A stretch of DNA of 64,000 nucleotides from Salinicoccus albus DSM 19776. GTDB lineage: Bacteria; Bacillota; Bacilli; Staphylococcales; Salinicoccaceae. Shown here piece by piece: positions 41,162 to 52,056 of the stretch; position 1 is the stretch's first letter; each line of letters starts with the position of its first letter. The stretch spans positions 1 to 64,000 of the forward strand of contig NZ_ARQJ01000027.1 of assembly GCF_000385175.1 (NCBI RefSeq), read 5' to 3'. A program made the position numbers and the translations under genes. The notes beneath the pieces were generated by a model, which was not told the DNA's origin, did no database searches, and worked only from the letters and a program-made list of their open reading frames with translations.

Positions 41162-41281
41162 TTAATTCATTGGAAAATTCTTTATAAACTCCATAAAACC
41201 AAAATAACCAAGTAAACCTAAACCAAGACCAACAACAATAATAACGAGAATAAGGATATTATATTTAGTGTGCCTATCCAT
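41162..41281 (-). CDS. 39-residue membrane peptide
   Basis: An ORF with AAGGAGTG before its ATG and a single Gly/Leu/Val-rich helix (about 8-29). It is encoded upstream-side of the lipoprotein below, on the same strand but not adjacent. Function unknown. Confidence 0.55.
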   Translation of the reverse strand: MDRHTKYNILILVIIVVGLGLGLLGYFGFMEFIKNFPMN

Positions 41282-41388
41282 TATTTCACTCCTTAGTCAC
41301 TTCGGTAACGTTTTCGTCGAAAAATGATTTCAAAGTTATTGAATCAGTCTGTAAATGATCATTGTGAAAACGGGAAGGGCAGGGCGTA

Positions 41389-42060
41389 TTATGATTCAGA
41401 GTCTTCTTCGGTTGTCTCCTCTTCTGTATCACCGGCGCCTTCAAGTTCGATGGTGTGGTCGAGTTGTTCGGTGTCTTCTTCAGACATTGGATTTTCACGG
41501 CTTTGCAGCACTGTCTCGAGTTCCGGATCTAGCGGTCCATAAGCGACGACTGATGTTGCGGACTCCCCGGGCTCGACCATTTCTGCAGCTGTGGAAACCA
41601 GGTCTGCTTCCTCATAGTCATCCGGAAGGTCCATGGTCAGATTCTCCAAAGTGGTTTCCCCTTCTTCCATCAGCTGTCTGACTGCCAGGTCAAGTCCGAA
41701 CCCTTCCTGGGGAGAGGTCTCTACATCGGAGTTATTCGTAAATTCAAATTCAATGGTTACAACTTCATCTGCTGTCGGTGCTTCTGCCTCCTCGTTATCT
41801 TCAGCGGCTGCCATTTCCTCTTCAGTCGGTTCGATCGTTGCCTGACCAAATTCAACTACTGTGTAGTCTCCATTCTCGCCGGAGTATGATATGTCCCCTT
41901 CACCGGATGAACTGTCTCCTCCGGTATCTTCTTCGGTCGTATCTTCTTCAGTTGCTGCCCCTTCGTCTGTCTCTTCTTCAGATGAGTCGTTACCTCCGCA
42001 CGCCCCCAGAAAAAGTACGATGGATAAACCGCCTGTGAGCAGGTATGTCTTTAAACGCAT
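41389..42060 (-). CDS. DUF5067-like lipoprotein
   Basis: A 223-residue lipoprotein: signal with LFLGAC lipobox (17-22), a Glu/Thr/Asp/Gly-rich linker (25-55), and an immunoglobulin-like domain near 55-200 (VVTIEFEFTNNSDVETSP; GESATSVVAYG) as in the DUF5067/DUF4352 group, ending in another acidic tail. GGGGGAAAT upstream on its strand. Probably surface exposed. Confidence 0.8.
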   Translation of the reverse strand: MRLKTYLLTGGLSIVLFLGACGGNDSSEEETDEGAATEEDTTEEDTGGDSSSGEGDISYSGENGDYTVVEFGQATIEPTEEEMAAAEDNEEAEAPTADEVVTIEFEFTNNSDVETSPQEGFGLDLAVRQLMEEGETTLENLTMDLPDDYEEADLVSTAAEMVEPGESATSVVAYGPLDPELETVLQSRENPMSEEDTEQLDHTIELEGAGDTEEETTEEDSES

Positions 42061-42223
42061 ACAAATTTCCCCCTAAATATTTTATATATTTCCAATTATA
42101 ATATAATTCTGAGAATAATCAATATTATTTCGAGAGATGAAATAATAAATCTGGTCATTGATTGAATCAGGAGCAAAACAGATGCAGTATAGTATTCAAA
42201 TAACTGGCATGGGGGCGAGCAAA

Positions 42224-42251
42224 AAAACCCGGGACATTTGTCCCGGGTTTT
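42224..42251. terminator. terminator after menA
   Basis: AAAACCCGGGAC and GTCCCGGGTTTT form a 12-bp stem around ATTT. It has T-runs on both strands and overlaps the menA stop. Confidence 0.85.
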
Positions 42252-43167
42252 ATATGCCGGTTAACCCGTAAAGTGTTAGACCGGCGGTAAGCAGTAATCC
42301 AAAAATGGTATTTAATTTGCCCATGGAAGCCATCGCTGGGATGAGTTCCTTCGGTTTGTCTCCCTGCCACATCAGTCTGACAGTTTTGACTGCGATTGGT
42401 ATGGACAGGCAGGTAAGGAGCAGAAAAAGGGATCCAAACGGTTTGAATATTGCTATCCAACCGATGAAGACATATATTCCGGCTAAGAGTGCTGCTGTAG
42501 TAATTACAGCCAGCGGTTTGCCGACCAGTATGACATAGGTTTTCCTGCCGCTTTCCTTATCCTTCACCCTGTCCCTGACGTTGTTCATCATGTTGATCAA
42601 TCCGATGGTTACAGCAACGGGTATGGACATTAAGAGAGGGAAGTAATGGACCGTCTCTGTATGGATGAAGAAAGTGATCATAATGATTACTGTGCCCATG
42701 AAGAAACCGGCGAATATTTCACCAAAAGGCGTCCACGATATAGGGAAAGGGCCGCCTGTATAGAGGTAGCCTACAGCCATCGAAATCCCTCCGATAACGA
42801 GTATCCACAGTGAAGTGTTGACAGAGATATAGATGCCGATGATCCCGGCAATGATATAGAGGGATACAGCGATGCTGATCACCGCCCGGGGCGACATGCC
42901 ATTTCTGACAATGGCACCTGCGATACCCACTGATTGTGCATTATCAAGACCTTTCTTAAAGTCGTAATATTCATTGAACATGTTTGTTGCCGATTGGATG
43001 AGGACTGTTGCAATCAGCATTGCAAAAAACATATCCCATCTGATCGGAGCAAAAAGCAGGACACAGGCGGTCCCTGTTAAGACCGGAACAAAACTCGCCG
43101 TTAACGTGTGCGGGCGGGTAAGACTTATATATTTTTTGATGCCGGTGTGCGTATCCGTACCTTGCAT
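42250..43167 (-). CDS. menA: 1,4-dihydroxy-2-naphthoate polyprenyltransferase
   Basis: A 305-residue UbiA-type integral membrane enzyme that attaches the polyprenyl tail to dihydroxynaphthoate. The aspartate-rich motifs are NEYYDFKKGLDNAQS and NNVRDRVKDKESGRKT. Many membrane helices follow. ATG 43167 is better spaced from AAAGGAAG than 43173. It is transcribed away from menF, as in staphylococci. Confidence 0.95.
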   Translation of the reverse strand: MQGTDTHTGIKKYISLTRPHTLTASFVPVLTGTACVLLFAPIRWDMFFAMLIATVLIQSATNMFNEYYDFKKGLDNAQSVGIAGAIVRNGMSPRAVISIAVSLYIIAGIIGIYISVNTSLWILVIGGISMAVGYLYTGGPFPISWTPFGEIFAGFFMGTVIIMITFFIHTETVHYFPLLMSIPVAVTIGLINMMNNVRDRVKDKESGRKTYVILVGKPLAVITTAALLAGIYVFIGWIAIFKPFGSLFLLLTCLSIPIAVKTVRLMWQGDKPKELIPAMASMGKLNTIFGLLLTAGLTLYGLTGI

Positions 43168-43286
43168 TACCATCTTCCTTTATACATTTAGTATTATAAT
43201 TTTAGCATATTTCATCATACACGATACACAACTATATGAATAAATGATAAAATAGTCTTAATCATGCAGAAAGAAGTGTGTAGTAA

Positions 43287-44672
43287 ATGAACTTGGAAAC
43301 CGATCAAACAATTCTTGATGAAATCAGGCTGGATTCTGAGAAATCCTACTTGACTCTGCAATTACCATTCGATGAATTGGATATTGATGAGAAGAAAATA
43401 TTTTCCCATTTCACCGATGAGCTGGGCTCCAGATACTGGTTTCGCTCGAAAGATGAGAGGTATAATTCGGTCGGGATAGGGTATTTGGAGACCATTAAAA
43501 GAGATAAATATTCTGCAGAAGCACTATCCATTGAGAAGGATAGATTATATCGGAGTATACAGCATATTTCTGCAAGGGAAGGGATGTGCTCCCGGCTGAG
43601 CCTGTTTGGCGGTACACGGTTTGATGACAAGGACACCACTGACGAATGGAATGACTATGCAATGGTTGAATTCCATCTGCCAAAATGGCAGTTTGATCTG
43701 GTGAACCGTGAGTTGTTCTATTCCATACGAATTTCGGATGTGGACATTGAGTCCATACTCACCGATATCCATTCGGAATTAAAGGCGATTGATTCGGCGG
43801 AGACACCTGCACCCGAGAAACCTGAGATCAATATGGAAAAAGACATTTTCCCAAGCGCCTGGAAACAGCTTGTGGACCAGGCGGTGGATGTGTTGAATGA
43901 TGAGGATTTCAGGAAAGTGGTGCTGGCAAGACAGCGTCTGATCACTTTTAAAACCCCGGCGGAACCGCTCTACCTTCTAAAGAGGCTGGATGACGAGGAA
44001 GGGACTTACACGGTATATTACGAAAAGAATAAATCGGCTTTCATCTCAAAGTCGCCGGAGAAACTGTTTCATGTTAAAGACGATAACCTGATTACGAATG
44101 CAGTCGCCGGTTCATCGGAAAGGACAGGTGATGTGACAAGGGATGAGGAACAAGTATCCTTCCTGATGGCAGATGAAAAGAACAGATATGAACATGAACT
44201 GGTCAGAGAATCCATTGTCAGTGATTTGGAACCCTATTCTGATGAGGTGAAATATTCTCCCGACCCCAATATTATGGAAAACAAGTATATTTATCATCTT
44301 CACACTCCGATTGAAGCAGTTTTGAACGAGAAAACAGGCGTATTTGAACTGCTGGACGCCATTCATCCCACACCTGCAGTCGGCGGCCTGCCAAAAGATA
44401 AAGCAAGGGAATATATAATGGCGGAAGAGTATGGGACCCGTGGATTGTATGCCGCACCGATTGGATTGATTCATGAAGATAATGAATCCGAATTTGTCGT
44501 AGCCATACGCTCCATGCTGGTACAGGCAAAAAGCGCGACATTGTTTGCCGGATGCGGCATTGTGAAAGGCTCTTCAAGTGAAAAAGAGTTTGAAGAGACA
44601 AGGGTGAAATTCACACCTATGTTGAATGTACTGGAGGCCAATAGAGATGAATCATCAGGAATTACTGACTAA
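43287..44672 (+). CDS. menF: isochorismate synthase
   Basis: A 461-residue chorismate-binding enzyme that starts menaquinone synthesis. C-terminal landmarks are KVVLARQRLITF, NAVAGSSERTGDVTRDEEQ, HPTPAVGGLPKDKA and the final GCGIVKGSSSEKEFEETRVK. The N-terminal 190 residues are less conserved, as usual. AGAAAGAAG is the ribosome site; it overlaps menD. Confidence 0.95.
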   Translation: MNLETDQTILDEIRLDSEKSYLTLQLPFDELDIDEKKIFSHFTDELGSRYWFRSKDERYNSVGIGYLETIKRDKYSAEALSIEKDRLYRSIQHISAREGMCSRLSLFGGTRFDDKDTTDEWNDYAMVEFHLPKWQFDLVNRELFYSIRISDVDIESILTDIHSELKAIDSAETPAPEKPEINMEKDIFPSAWKQLVDQAVDVLNDEDFRKVVLARQRLITFKTPAEPLYLLKRLDDEEGTYTVYYEKNKSAFISKSPEKLFHVKDDNLITNAVAGSSERTGDVTRDEEQVSFLMADEKNRYEHELVRESIVSDLEPYSDEVKYSPDPNIMENKYIYHLHTPIEAVLNEKTGVFELLDAIHPTPAVGGLPKDKAREYIMAEEYGTRGLYAAPIGLIHEDNESEFVVAIRSMLVQAKSATLFAGCGIVKGSSSEKEFEETRVKFTPMLNVLEANRDESSGITD

Positions 44673-46314
44673 GCAGGTATTTACCCTGGTAGATATCCTT
44701 TGGTCTCATGGTGTGGATGAAGTGGTCATCAGTCCGGGATCGAGATCAACACCGATTGCCATTGCAGCAGAATTACATCCGCATATTAAAACTTATGTGC
44801 ACCCCGATGAGCGGAGTGCAGCGTTTTTTGCTTTAGGGCTGTCCAAAAGGGACCATTCACCAGTCGGTATCATCTGTACTTCCGGAACAGCTGCGGCTAA
44901 TTACACTCCGGCCATCGCTGAAGCCGAACTCAGTCATCTTCCACTCATCGCCATAACAGCAGATCGGCCGCATGAATTGAGGGATGTCGGTGCACCGCAG
45001 TCGATCGATCAGAATAATATGTATGGGAATTATGTTAAATATTACACTGAACTCCCTCCTGCTGATGCTCACAAGTCAGCGCTGAATCTAATCGGGACTA
45101 AAGTTATGCAGTGTTCCAGATATTTTAACGGCAATGAAACGGGGCCGGTCCAGATTAACGTGCCTGTACGTGAACCGTTGATACCGGATATAACAAGAAC
45201 CGACTTGTTTTACAGGGAAAAGGCAGTCCGCCCCGAATACCAGCTGACAGACCATGCTTTGACAGAATTAACGGGTACAGGGCTTGTGTTAATCGGAGAG
45301 ACGATGGAAACGCTCAGCGGTATCGAACCTGTGCTCGATAAAGATTATCTGGCCGTTATTGCTGATCCCAGGCAGCATATCAGGAAAACATTGCACAATA
45401 CTGTGACGCATCATGATTTGATATTCAATGCACTTGATGAAGATCAATTCTCATACATCGAAGAGAATGTGGATTATATATTAAGAATTGGAGACCCGTT
45501 AACCTCAAAAGCAGTCAACAGTTTTTTGTCTGCAACTGAAATTCCACAGTACCTCATCAGTGAACATCAAAATTTAAAAACTTTTCCGATCGCACCTTAC
45601 CAGGCGTTTGTCGGTCAGGTCCGGGGAACATTAAAGAATATTGAATTCAAACCGGGCGGCCGTCGGTTCAAGCATTGGTTTTCCAATATGGATGCCGCTG
45701 TAGAATCACATATCGATTTAAATATCCATCAATATACTGATGAAGGCAGATGCACGTATGAAATTTTCAAGCATACTGAAGCCGGGCGTTCCTTTTTCCT
45801 CTCGAGCAGCATGCCGGTCAGGGACGGGGAACGATATGATACAGTGAACACACATACCATTTATGCCAACCGAGGCGCCAATGGTATCGACGGTGTAGTA
45901 TCCACAGCACTTGGTATGGCATCAAAACAAAAAGTGACACTGATCATTGGAGATGTGGCACTATACCATGATATGAACGGTCTGATCATGTCGAAACTTG
46001 AAGATGTGGATCTCAACATTATCGTATTCAACAACAATGGCGGCGGCATATTCAGTTTTCTCCCGCAGTATGACAATCAGGATCATTTCGAACGTCTTTT
46101 TGGGACTCCGCTCGACCTTGACTTCAGACATACCGCTGCTCTGTATGATTTCAACTATCATGAAGTCAACAGCTACGCAGATATAGACAGCCGGCTTGTC
46201 AATGCGGCCGGCAGGAACCTGATTGAGATAAAAACCGACAGAGAACAAAATCTGAAGCAGCACCAGCAGATGAAAACGGAAATCGGGGATATGGTGAAGT
46301 CCATTGGATATTAA
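44647..46314 (+). CDS. menD: SEPHCHC synthase (menaquinone)
   Basis: A 555-residue thiamine-diphosphate enzyme joining isochorismate and 2-oxoglutarate. Motifs: HGVDEVVISPGSRSTP and GIICTSGTAAANY at the N-terminus; GDVALYHDMNGL and VFNNNGGGIFSFLPQ in the cofactor-binding domain. ATG 44647 follows GGAGG; it overlaps menF by 26 bases. Confidence 0.96.
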   Translation: MNHQELLTKQVFTLVDILWSHGVDEVVISPGSRSTPIAIAAELHPHIKTYVHPDERSAAFFALGLSKRDHSPVGIICTSGTAAANYTPAIAEAELSHLPLIAITADRPHELRDVGAPQSIDQNNMYGNYVKYYTELPPADAHKSALNLIGTKVMQCSRYFNGNETGPVQINVPVREPLIPDITRTDLFYREKAVRPEYQLTDHALTELTGTGLVLIGETMETLSGIEPVLDKDYLAVIADPRQHIRKTLHNTVTHHDLIFNALDEDQFSYIEENVDYILRIGDPLTSKAVNSFLSATEIPQYLISEHQNLKTFPIAPYQAFVGQVRGTLKNIEFKPGGRRFKHWFSNMDAAVESHIDLNIHQYTDEGRCTYEIFKHTEAGRSFFLSSSMPVRDGERYDTVNTHTIYANRGANGIDGVVSTALGMASKQKVTLIIGDVALYHDMNGLIMSKLEDVDLNIIVFNNNGGGIFSFLPQYDNQDHFERLFGTPLDLDFRHTAALYDFNYHEVNSYADIDSRLVNAAGRNLIEIKTDREQNLKQHQQMKTEIGDMVKSIGY

Positions 46315-47128
46315 CTACAGATTCAACAATAACCATAAGCGGGAAACTGTACTTCTGATGCATGGGTTCATCTCAGACATGTCCAGTATGGACACAGTAT
46401 GCAAAGATCTGGCTTCTGATTTCAATATTTTACAGGTTGATTTACCCGGCTTTGGAAGCACGCGAAGTACCGGTATTGATTATACGATGGATGAGCTGTC
46501 TGCTGGCCTTGCATCGCTGACTGAATCACTGGGTCTTGAAAAAGTGCATGTGCTCGGATATTCGATGGGCGGCCGGACGGCCATATCATTCTTAATCAAT
46601 CATCCCAAAAAGGTGCTTTCAGCTGTGCTTGAAAGCACCTCTCCGGGCATAGAAAATATGCATGAGAGAGCTGTCAGATATGAAATTGACCAAAGACGGG
46701 CAGCACATATAACGGATGATTATGAAACGTTCATCAAGGAATGGGGACAGATGGGGTTATTTGATTCCCAGACTCAAATTGACGGGAATCTGCTGCGGAA
46801 ACAAAAAGAGAACCGGCTGTCGCAAGATCCGCTTGAAGTGGCTGACAGCCTGATTAAATATGGTACCGGTGTGCAGCGTGCCTATTGGCAAGATCTTAAA
46901 CATGTCGACCAGCGGGTACTCCTGCTGGCGGGAGAAAAGGACGACAAATTTAAGGAAATAAACAAATCCATGGCGCAGCTGCTGCCATATCCGCAGCTGA
47001 AAATTGTAAACGGCACAGGACATAACATTCATATGGAAGCCCGCAAAAAGTTTGCTATAATAGTATTAGGATTTTTAAGAGGAGGATGCAATAATGGCAA
47101 GAGAATGGCAGACACTCAAAGAATATGA
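46304..47128 (+). CDS. menH: SHCHC synthase (menaquinone)
   Basis: A 274-residue alpha/beta hydrolase that eliminates pyruvate from SEPHCHC. The nucleophile elbow is LGYSMGGR and the oxyanion region VLLMHGFIS; the His is in GTGHNIHME. It starts at TTG 46304, overlapping menD, and its end overlaps menB by 35 bases. Confidence 0.92.
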   Translation: MDINYRFNNNHKRETVLLMHGFISDMSSMDTVCKDLASDFNILQVDLPGFGSTRSTGIDYTMDELSAGLASLTESLGLEKVHVLGYSMGGRTAISFLINHPKKVLSAVLESTSPGIENMHERAVRYEIDQRRAAHITDDYETFIKEWGQMGLFDSQTQIDGNLLRKQKENRLSQDPLEVADSLIKYGTGVQRAYWQDLKHVDQRVLLLAGEKDDKFKEINKSMAQLLPYPQLKIVNGTGHNIHMEARKKFAIIVLGFLRGGCNNGKRMADTQRI

Positions 47129-47912
47129 GGAAATCAAGTATGAATTCTACAACGGTATAGCAAAAGTGACAATCAATCGTCCGGAAGTGCGCAATGCATT
47201 TACACCGCTTACTGTTAACGAAATGATAGATGCATTCACCCGGGCCAGAGACGATCAGAATGTTGCTGTGATCGTACTTGCCGGTGAAGGCGACAAGGCG
47301 TTCTGTTCAGGCGGAGACCAAAAGGTGCGCGGACACGGCGGTTATGTAGGAGAAGACGATGTACCCCGGTTGAACGTCCTGGACTTACAGCGTCTGATCC
47401 GCGTCATCCCCAAACCTGTTGTGGCCATGGTTTCAGGATATGCAATCGGCGGCGGCCATGTACTTCACGTCGTGTGTGACCTGACCATTGCTGCAGATAA
47501 CGCACGATTTGGTCAGACGGGGCCTAAAGTCGGTTCCTTTGATGCCGGGTATGGTGCCGGGTATCTGGCTCGGATCGTCGGGCACAAAAAAGCGCGGGAG
47601 ATCTGGTTCCTGTGCAGACAATATGATGCAGAGCAGGCAGAGGACATGGGTCTTGTGAACACAGTGGTGCCTCTTGATCAATTGGAAGATGAAACCGTTC
47701 AATGGTGCGAAGAAATGATGCAGCATTCCCCAACAGCGCTGCGTCTTCTGAAGGCGGGCATGAATGCAGATTCAGACGGACTGGCCGGTCTGCAGCAGAT
47801 GGCAGGAGATGCAACACTCCTATATTACACAACTGATGAGGCTAAAGAGGGCAGAGAAGCATTTAAAGAGAAAAGAGATCCCGATTTTGGCCAATTCCCA
47901 AGATTCCCATAA
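47094..47912 (+). CDS. menB: dihydroxynaphthoyl-CoA synthase
   Basis: A 272-residue crotonase-fold enzyme that closes the naphthoate ring. Motifs: [28 protein letters not shown] and [12 protein letters not shown]. The AGAGGAGGA site lies inside menH. A terminator separates it from menE. Confidence 0.96.
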   Translation: MAREWQTLKEYEEIKYEFYNGIAKVTINRPEVRNAFTPLTVNEMIDAFTRARDDQNVAVIVLAGEGDKAFCSGGDQKVRGHGGYVGEDDVPRLNVLDLQRLIRVIPKPVVAMVSGYAIGGGHVLHVVCDLTIAADNARFGQTGPKVGSFDAGYGAGYLARIVGHKKAREIWFLCRQYDAEQAEDMGLVNTVVPLDQLEDETVQWCEEMMQHSPTALRLLKAGMNADSDGLAGLQQMAGDATLLYYTTDEAKEGREAFKEKRDPDFGQFPRFP

Positions 47913-47924
47913 GACGAAGAATCC

Positions 47925-47949
47925 GCCCATCTTAAGTGATGGGCTTTTT
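47925..47949 (+). terminator. terminator between menB and menE
   Basis: GCCCATC pairs with GATGGGC around TTAAGT, followed by five T. menE may get its transcripts by read-through or from its own start. Confidence 0.8.
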
Positions 47950-47965
47950 AAGTGAGGTGCGTAAC

Positions 47966-49360
47966 GTGAAAACCAACTGGTTACAAATTCAGGCAGAAAC
48001 ACTGCCGAAAAAGCAAGCGGTTATATTTGAGGAGAATTCTGTTACATTCAGTGAACTCCATGACCAGTCCCTGGCACTGGCACAAAAACTTACGTCTCTT
48101 GAGAGGGGCAGAGTCGGTTTATATGCAGATAATCATCTGAATTCAGTGATATTGATTCATGCATGTATCCAGGCAGGCATTGAATGTGTCATGATCAATC
48201 TGAGGCTGACAGGTGACGAAATCGACAGGCAGCTGAATGATGTCGGTGTCGATACTGTACTCACGACAGCGGATTTCATTTCGGATAAGTACAGGGTGTA
48301 TACATTTGAAGATATGGAGCAGTTGGAATCATGGGAAATCATTAATGATACTATTGGTGAAGATACGCTATCCATCATGTTTACTTCCGGGACCACTGGG
48401 CGGGCAAAAGCGGTAAGGCAGAGCTACAATAATCATTATGAGTCAGCGCTTGGATGTGAAAAACGCTTCAGCTATAATGAAAACAGTATTTGGATGAACG
48501 TGAATCCTGTTTATCATATTTCAGGGTTTTCCATACTCATGCGCTCAGTGATCCGGGGATGTACTATGGTGCTCAATCGGAAATTCGATCCTGAGGCAGT
48601 ATGGAACAAAATAAATCAATATGAAGTCACCCACACCAGCATGGTACCCGTGATGCTCGAGCGCATGATGAAATATGATATGGATCATAAGCTTGAAGGC
48701 ATACTGCTCGGCGGTGCGGGCGTCACCATGGACATTTTGGAACGTGCGCTTGATTGGGGACTGCCAGTTTATAATTCATTCGGCATGACTGAGACCTGCT
48801 CGCAAATCGTTTCAATCGGACCGCGGGACCCCAAGATATTGGGAGGGACTGTCGGCCGGCCGCTTGATAATATATCTTTGAAAATTGATCATCATCAGGA
48901 CGGAGAGCTTCTAGTCAAAGGGCCGGCGGTGACCGAAGGATATGTAAATGCCGAACTGGAAAAAGAAGACGGGTTTTTCAGAACCGGTGACATTGGTTAT
49001 ATCGATGACGACGGGTACTTATATATTTTAGATCGCAGAAATGACCTGATCATCTCAGGCGGTGAAAACATCTACCCAAAGGAAATAGAAGATGCAGTTA
49101 AATCGCTGGATGGAATCAGTCAGGCGGTCGTCATCAAGAAGAAAGATAAGAATTGGGGCGAAGTGCCTGTGCTCCTGTTTGAACCAGAAGAAGGTGCAAA
49201 CGTAGATTCCGGGAAAATCAAAAGTCATCTTGAAAACCGTCTGGCACGCTATAAACTGCCAAAAGAGACCCATGAAACAGAAAAAGTCTTTATGACGTCT
49301 ACTGGTAAAGTTTCACGAGCAAAAAACAAAGAAGTGTATGAAGCGGAAAAAGAGCGGTAG
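47966..49360 (+). CDS. menE: o-succinylbenzoate-CoA ligase
   Basis: A 464-residue acyl-adenylate enzyme. The P-loop is MFTSGTTGRAKAVRQS; the hinge region is FFRTGDIGYIDDDGYLYILDRRND and the end lysine motif LPKETHETEKVFMTSTGKVSRAK. GTG 47966 is chosen behind GTGAGGTG; the frame is open from 47936. menC, which usually follows it, is absent here. Confidence 0.94.
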   Translation: MKTNWLQIQAETLPKKQAVIFEENSVTFSELHDQSLALAQKLTSLERGRVGLYADNHLNSVILIHACIQAGIECVMINLRLTGDEIDRQLNDVGVDTVLTTADFISDKYRVYTFEDMEQLESWEIINDTIGEDTLSIMFTSGTTGRAKAVRQSYNNHYESALGCEKRFSYNENSIWMNVNPVYHISGFSILMRSVIRGCTMVLNRKFDPEAVWNKINQYEVTHTSMVPVMLERMMKYDMDHKLEGILLGGAGVTMDILERALDWGLPVYNSFGMTETCSQIVSIGPRDPKILGGTVGRPLDNISLKIDHHQDGELLVKGPAVTEGYVNAELEKEDGFFRTGDIGYIDDDGYLYILDRRNDLIISGGENIYPKEIEDAVKSLDGISQAVVIKKKDKNWGEVPVLLFEPEEGANVDSGKIKSHLENRLARYKLPKETHETEKVFMTSTGKVSRAKNKEVYEAEKER

Positions 49361-49380
49361 ATTGCCTACCGCTCTTTATT
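49349..49380. terminator. shared terminator of menE and yidD
   Basis: AAAGAGCGGTAG pairs perfectly with CTACCGCTCTTT around ATTGC. The stem contains the stop codons of both converging genes. Confidence 0.85.
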
Positions 49381-49608
49381 TTCATAGTTTTTCGGATTGA
49401 GCGGTACCGGATCGTATCCCCCGGGATGGAAGGGATGACATTTTAAAATACGCTTGACCGCTAGATACGAGCCTTTAAGCGCCCCATGTTCCTGGACCGC
49501 TTCTATACCATAATGGGAACAAGTCGGTTCGAAGCGGCAGCTCGGCGGGAAAGCAGGGGAGATGTATTTCTGGTAAAATTTGAATATGGACAATATTATG
49601 GATTTCAT
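49366..49608 (-). CDS. yidD: membrane protein insertion efficiency factor
   Basis: An 80-residue YidD protein with the family core [20 protein letters not shown], then [20 protein letters not shown] and GGYDPVP. It helps YidC-dependent insertion of membrane proteins. CGGAGGATT selects ATG 49608 rather than the upstream in-frame starts. Confidence 0.95.
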   Translation of the reverse strand: MKSIILSIFKFYQKYISPAFPPSCRFEPTCSHYGIEAVQEHGALKGSYLAVKRILKCHPFHPGGYDPVPLNPKNYENKER

Positions 49609-49702
49609 TATAATCCTCCGGATCGTAATCATGATACGATTTAATTTATTATTACAATGATAAAGGTTCGGCCTGATTAAGGCAAACATTGGAGATGGTC
49701 AA

Positions 49703-50161
49703 TTGCTTGAATTTAAAGATTTTCACGATAGATTAGTGACGCTTGATTTTGACAGCAGTCCGGAGGCCAGACATGTGCTTGCGATCTGCAGATTTAATGG
49801 AAAATACCTGATGACCCATCATCAGGTGAGGGGGATTGAATTTCCCGGCGGTAAGGTCGACGGTCACGAATCATTGCAGGAAGCGGTGCACAGGGAAGTA
49901 TTTGAGGAAACCGGGGGGAGCATCGAGGATTTAAAATGTATCGGCAGCTATACGGTGCATGGCCCCCAGCCTTTTACAAAAGCAGTCTATTTCGTGAAAA
50001 TAAAAGATCTGTTCTTTAAATGTGAATACATGGAAACCTACGGACCGGTTTTATATGGAACAGCAGGTGACGTCCCCGATGAAGAAAGAAGTTTGCTGCT
50101 TGAAGATGCATGTATCAGATATTTGTATGATTTGAGCAAGAAACATGAATTTTTCGAATAA
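49703..50161 (+). CDS. ytkD: Nudix nucleoside triphosphatase
   Basis: A 152-residue Nudix hydrolase. The Nudix box GGKVDGHESLQEAVHREVFEETGG is complete (residues about 52-75). YtkD-type enzymes remove oxidised nucleotides. It starts at TTG 49703 with GGAGATGG upstream. Confidence 0.9.
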   Translation: MLEFKDFHDRLVTLDFDSSPEARHVLAICRFNGKYLMTHHQVRGIEFPGGKVDGHESLQEAVHREVFEETGGSIEDLKCIGSYTVHGPQPFTKAVYFVKIKDLFFKCEYMETYGPVLYGTAGDVPDEERSLLLEDACIRYLYDLSKKHEFFE

Positions 50162-50165
50162 ATAA

Positions 50166-50192
50166 AAAAAACAGCACTGATGTGCTGTTTTT
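50166..50192. terminator. terminator between ytkD and pckA
   Basis: AACAGCAC pairs with GTGCTGTT around TGAT with A- and T-runs on both sides, stopping both converging genes. Confidence 0.85.
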
Positions 50193-50194
50193 AC

Positions 50195-51775
50195 TTACAG
50201 TTTGAATCCGCCTTCGGCGGCAATCTGTTCTGAAGATTTATCGAATTTCCTGAAGTTTTCGATGAAAGCCTCTTTTAATTTATGGGCTTTCTCATCGTAG
50301 GCTTCAGAAGATTCCCATGTATTTCTCGGGTTCAGAATATCGCTCGGGACACCGGGAACAGATGTCGGGATGCTCAGACCGAAGATGGAATCTTCAACAA
50401 AAGAATGTAATTCGAGCTCACCGCTGATAGCCCGTCTGACCATGGAGCGTGTGTAGGTAAGATCCATGCGCTTGCCGACACCGTATTCGCCGCCGGACCA
50501 GCCAGTATTGACAAGATAGACACTGACACCGTGTTTATCGATCAATTCGCCCAGCATGTTTGCATAGGTAGTGGCATGAAGCGGCAGAAAGGGTGATCCA
50601 AAGCATGTGGAGAATACCGGCTGAGGTGATGTAATACCTCTTTCTGTTCCTGCAAGCTTAGATGTGAATCCGCTGAGGAAATGATACATTGCCTGTGATT
50701 TCGTCAGTTTTGAAATCGGCGGCAGTACTCCGAACGCATCTGCAGTCAGGAATATGATCGTATTTGGATGCCCGGCAACCGATGGGATGCGTGCATTATC
50801 GATATGTTCAAGCGGATAAGCGGCACGTGTGTTTTCAGTTAATGAACCATCATCGTAATCCGGTGTGCCTTCTTCATCAATGACTACATTTTCAAGCACA
50901 GACCCGAATTTAATCGCTTTATAAATTTCAGGTTCCTTTTCTTCTGACAGGTTGATCGTTTTGGCATAGCAGCCGCCTTCAATGTTGAATACGCCATTTT
51001 GATTCCAGCCGTGCTCATCATCACCGATCAGTTCTCTCTGAGGGTCCGCCGACAATGTCGTTTTACCAGTCCCGGAGAGTCCAAAGAATAATGCCACATC
51101 CTTATTTTCACCTACGTTTGCAGAGCAGTGCATGCTCATTACATTCTGTTCAGGAAGGAGATAGTTCATCACGGAGAATATGGATTTCTTCATTTCTCCG
51201 GCGTATTCAGTCCCGCCAATCAAAATGATTCCCTTTTCCAGAGAGACAATGATGAAAGTAGGGGACTTCGTACCGTCAACAGCAGGATCCGCTTTAAACT
51301 CTGGTGCAGAAACGATAGTGAACTGCGGAGAAATTTCTTCAGCTTCCTCCTTGGATCCCGGGCGGATGAACATCGTTCTGGCAAACATGTTGTGCCAGCT
51401 GAATTCATTGACTACCCTTAAATTCAATCTGGTATTTTCATCCGCACCCGCATAGCCGTTAAAGATAAAAATTTCTTCTTTTTCATCCAAATGATTAATC
51501 ACTTTTTTATAAAGATTATTAAATATCTCCTCTGAAATTGGCTGATTTACTTCTCCCCAGTCCACTTTATCTCTAGAAACATCATCTTCCACGATAAAGC
51601 GGTCCTTAGGGCTCCTGCCTGTGTATTCTCCGGTCACAGCCCTTAGGGCACCGGTTGATGTCAGCCTGCCTTCACCTTTTCTGAGGGAGCTTTCTACAAG
51701 CTGAGAAGTAGAAAGCTGAAACTGTGCAGTTTCTTTTGAAATTAAATTTTGAATCAGCTCGGAATGATTAACCAT
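50195..51775 (-). CDS. pckA: ATP-dependent phosphoenolpyruvate carboxykinase
   Basis: A 526-residue PEP carboxykinase that converts oxaloacetate to phosphoenolpyruvate in gluconeogenesis. Landmarks are [12 protein letters not shown], the kinase-1 loop [13 protein letters not shown], the kinase-2 region GDDEHGWN and [19 protein letters not shown] fixes ATG 51775. Placed beside metK as in staphylococci. Confidence 0.97.
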   Translation of the reverse strand: MVNHSELIQNLISKETAQFQLSTSQLVESSLRKGEGRLTSTGALRAVTGEYTGRSPKDRFIVEDDVSRDKVDWGEVNQPISEEIFNNLYKKVINHLDEKEEIFIFNGYAGADENTRLNLRVVNEFSWHNMFARTMFIRPGSKEEAEEISPQFTIVSAPEFKADPAVDGTKSPTFIIVSLEKGIILIGGTEYAGEMKKSIFSVMNYLLPEQNVMSMHCSANVGENKDVALFFGLSGTGKTTLSADPQRELIGDDEHGWNQNGVFNIEGGCYAKTINLSEEKEPEIYKAIKFGSVLENVVIDEEGTPDYDDGSLTENTRAAYPLEHIDNARIPSVAGHPNTIIFLTADAFGVLPPISKLTKSQAMYHFLSGFTSKLAGTERGITSPQPVFSTCFGSPFLPLHATTYANMLGELIDKHGVSVYLVNTGWSGGEYGVGKRMDLTYTRSMVRRAISGELELHSFVEDSIFGLSIPTSVPGVPSDILNPRNTWESSEAYDEKAHKLKEAFIENFRKFDKSSEQIAAEGGFKL

Positions 51776-52056
51776 ATTAATGCCTCCCATAGTATGTAGG
51801 TAGTTGATGAGTATAACGTTTTCAGGAAATAGTATAACACATTATAAAATGATGTGGCATATTAATTCAAGGAAATCCGCCTGATGATTATATAAAGTAT
51901 ATTATATATAAATTTACTTCTAATCAAGCTCTGGTTCCAGTATATTGTCCACGATTCGTAAATTTCTCAGGAGGGAAGCAATTTATTTAAAATAAGTAGA
52001 TATTTTTACTGTAAAACGATATAATAAATGTAAATATATTGAAAAGGAGAGCTGGT

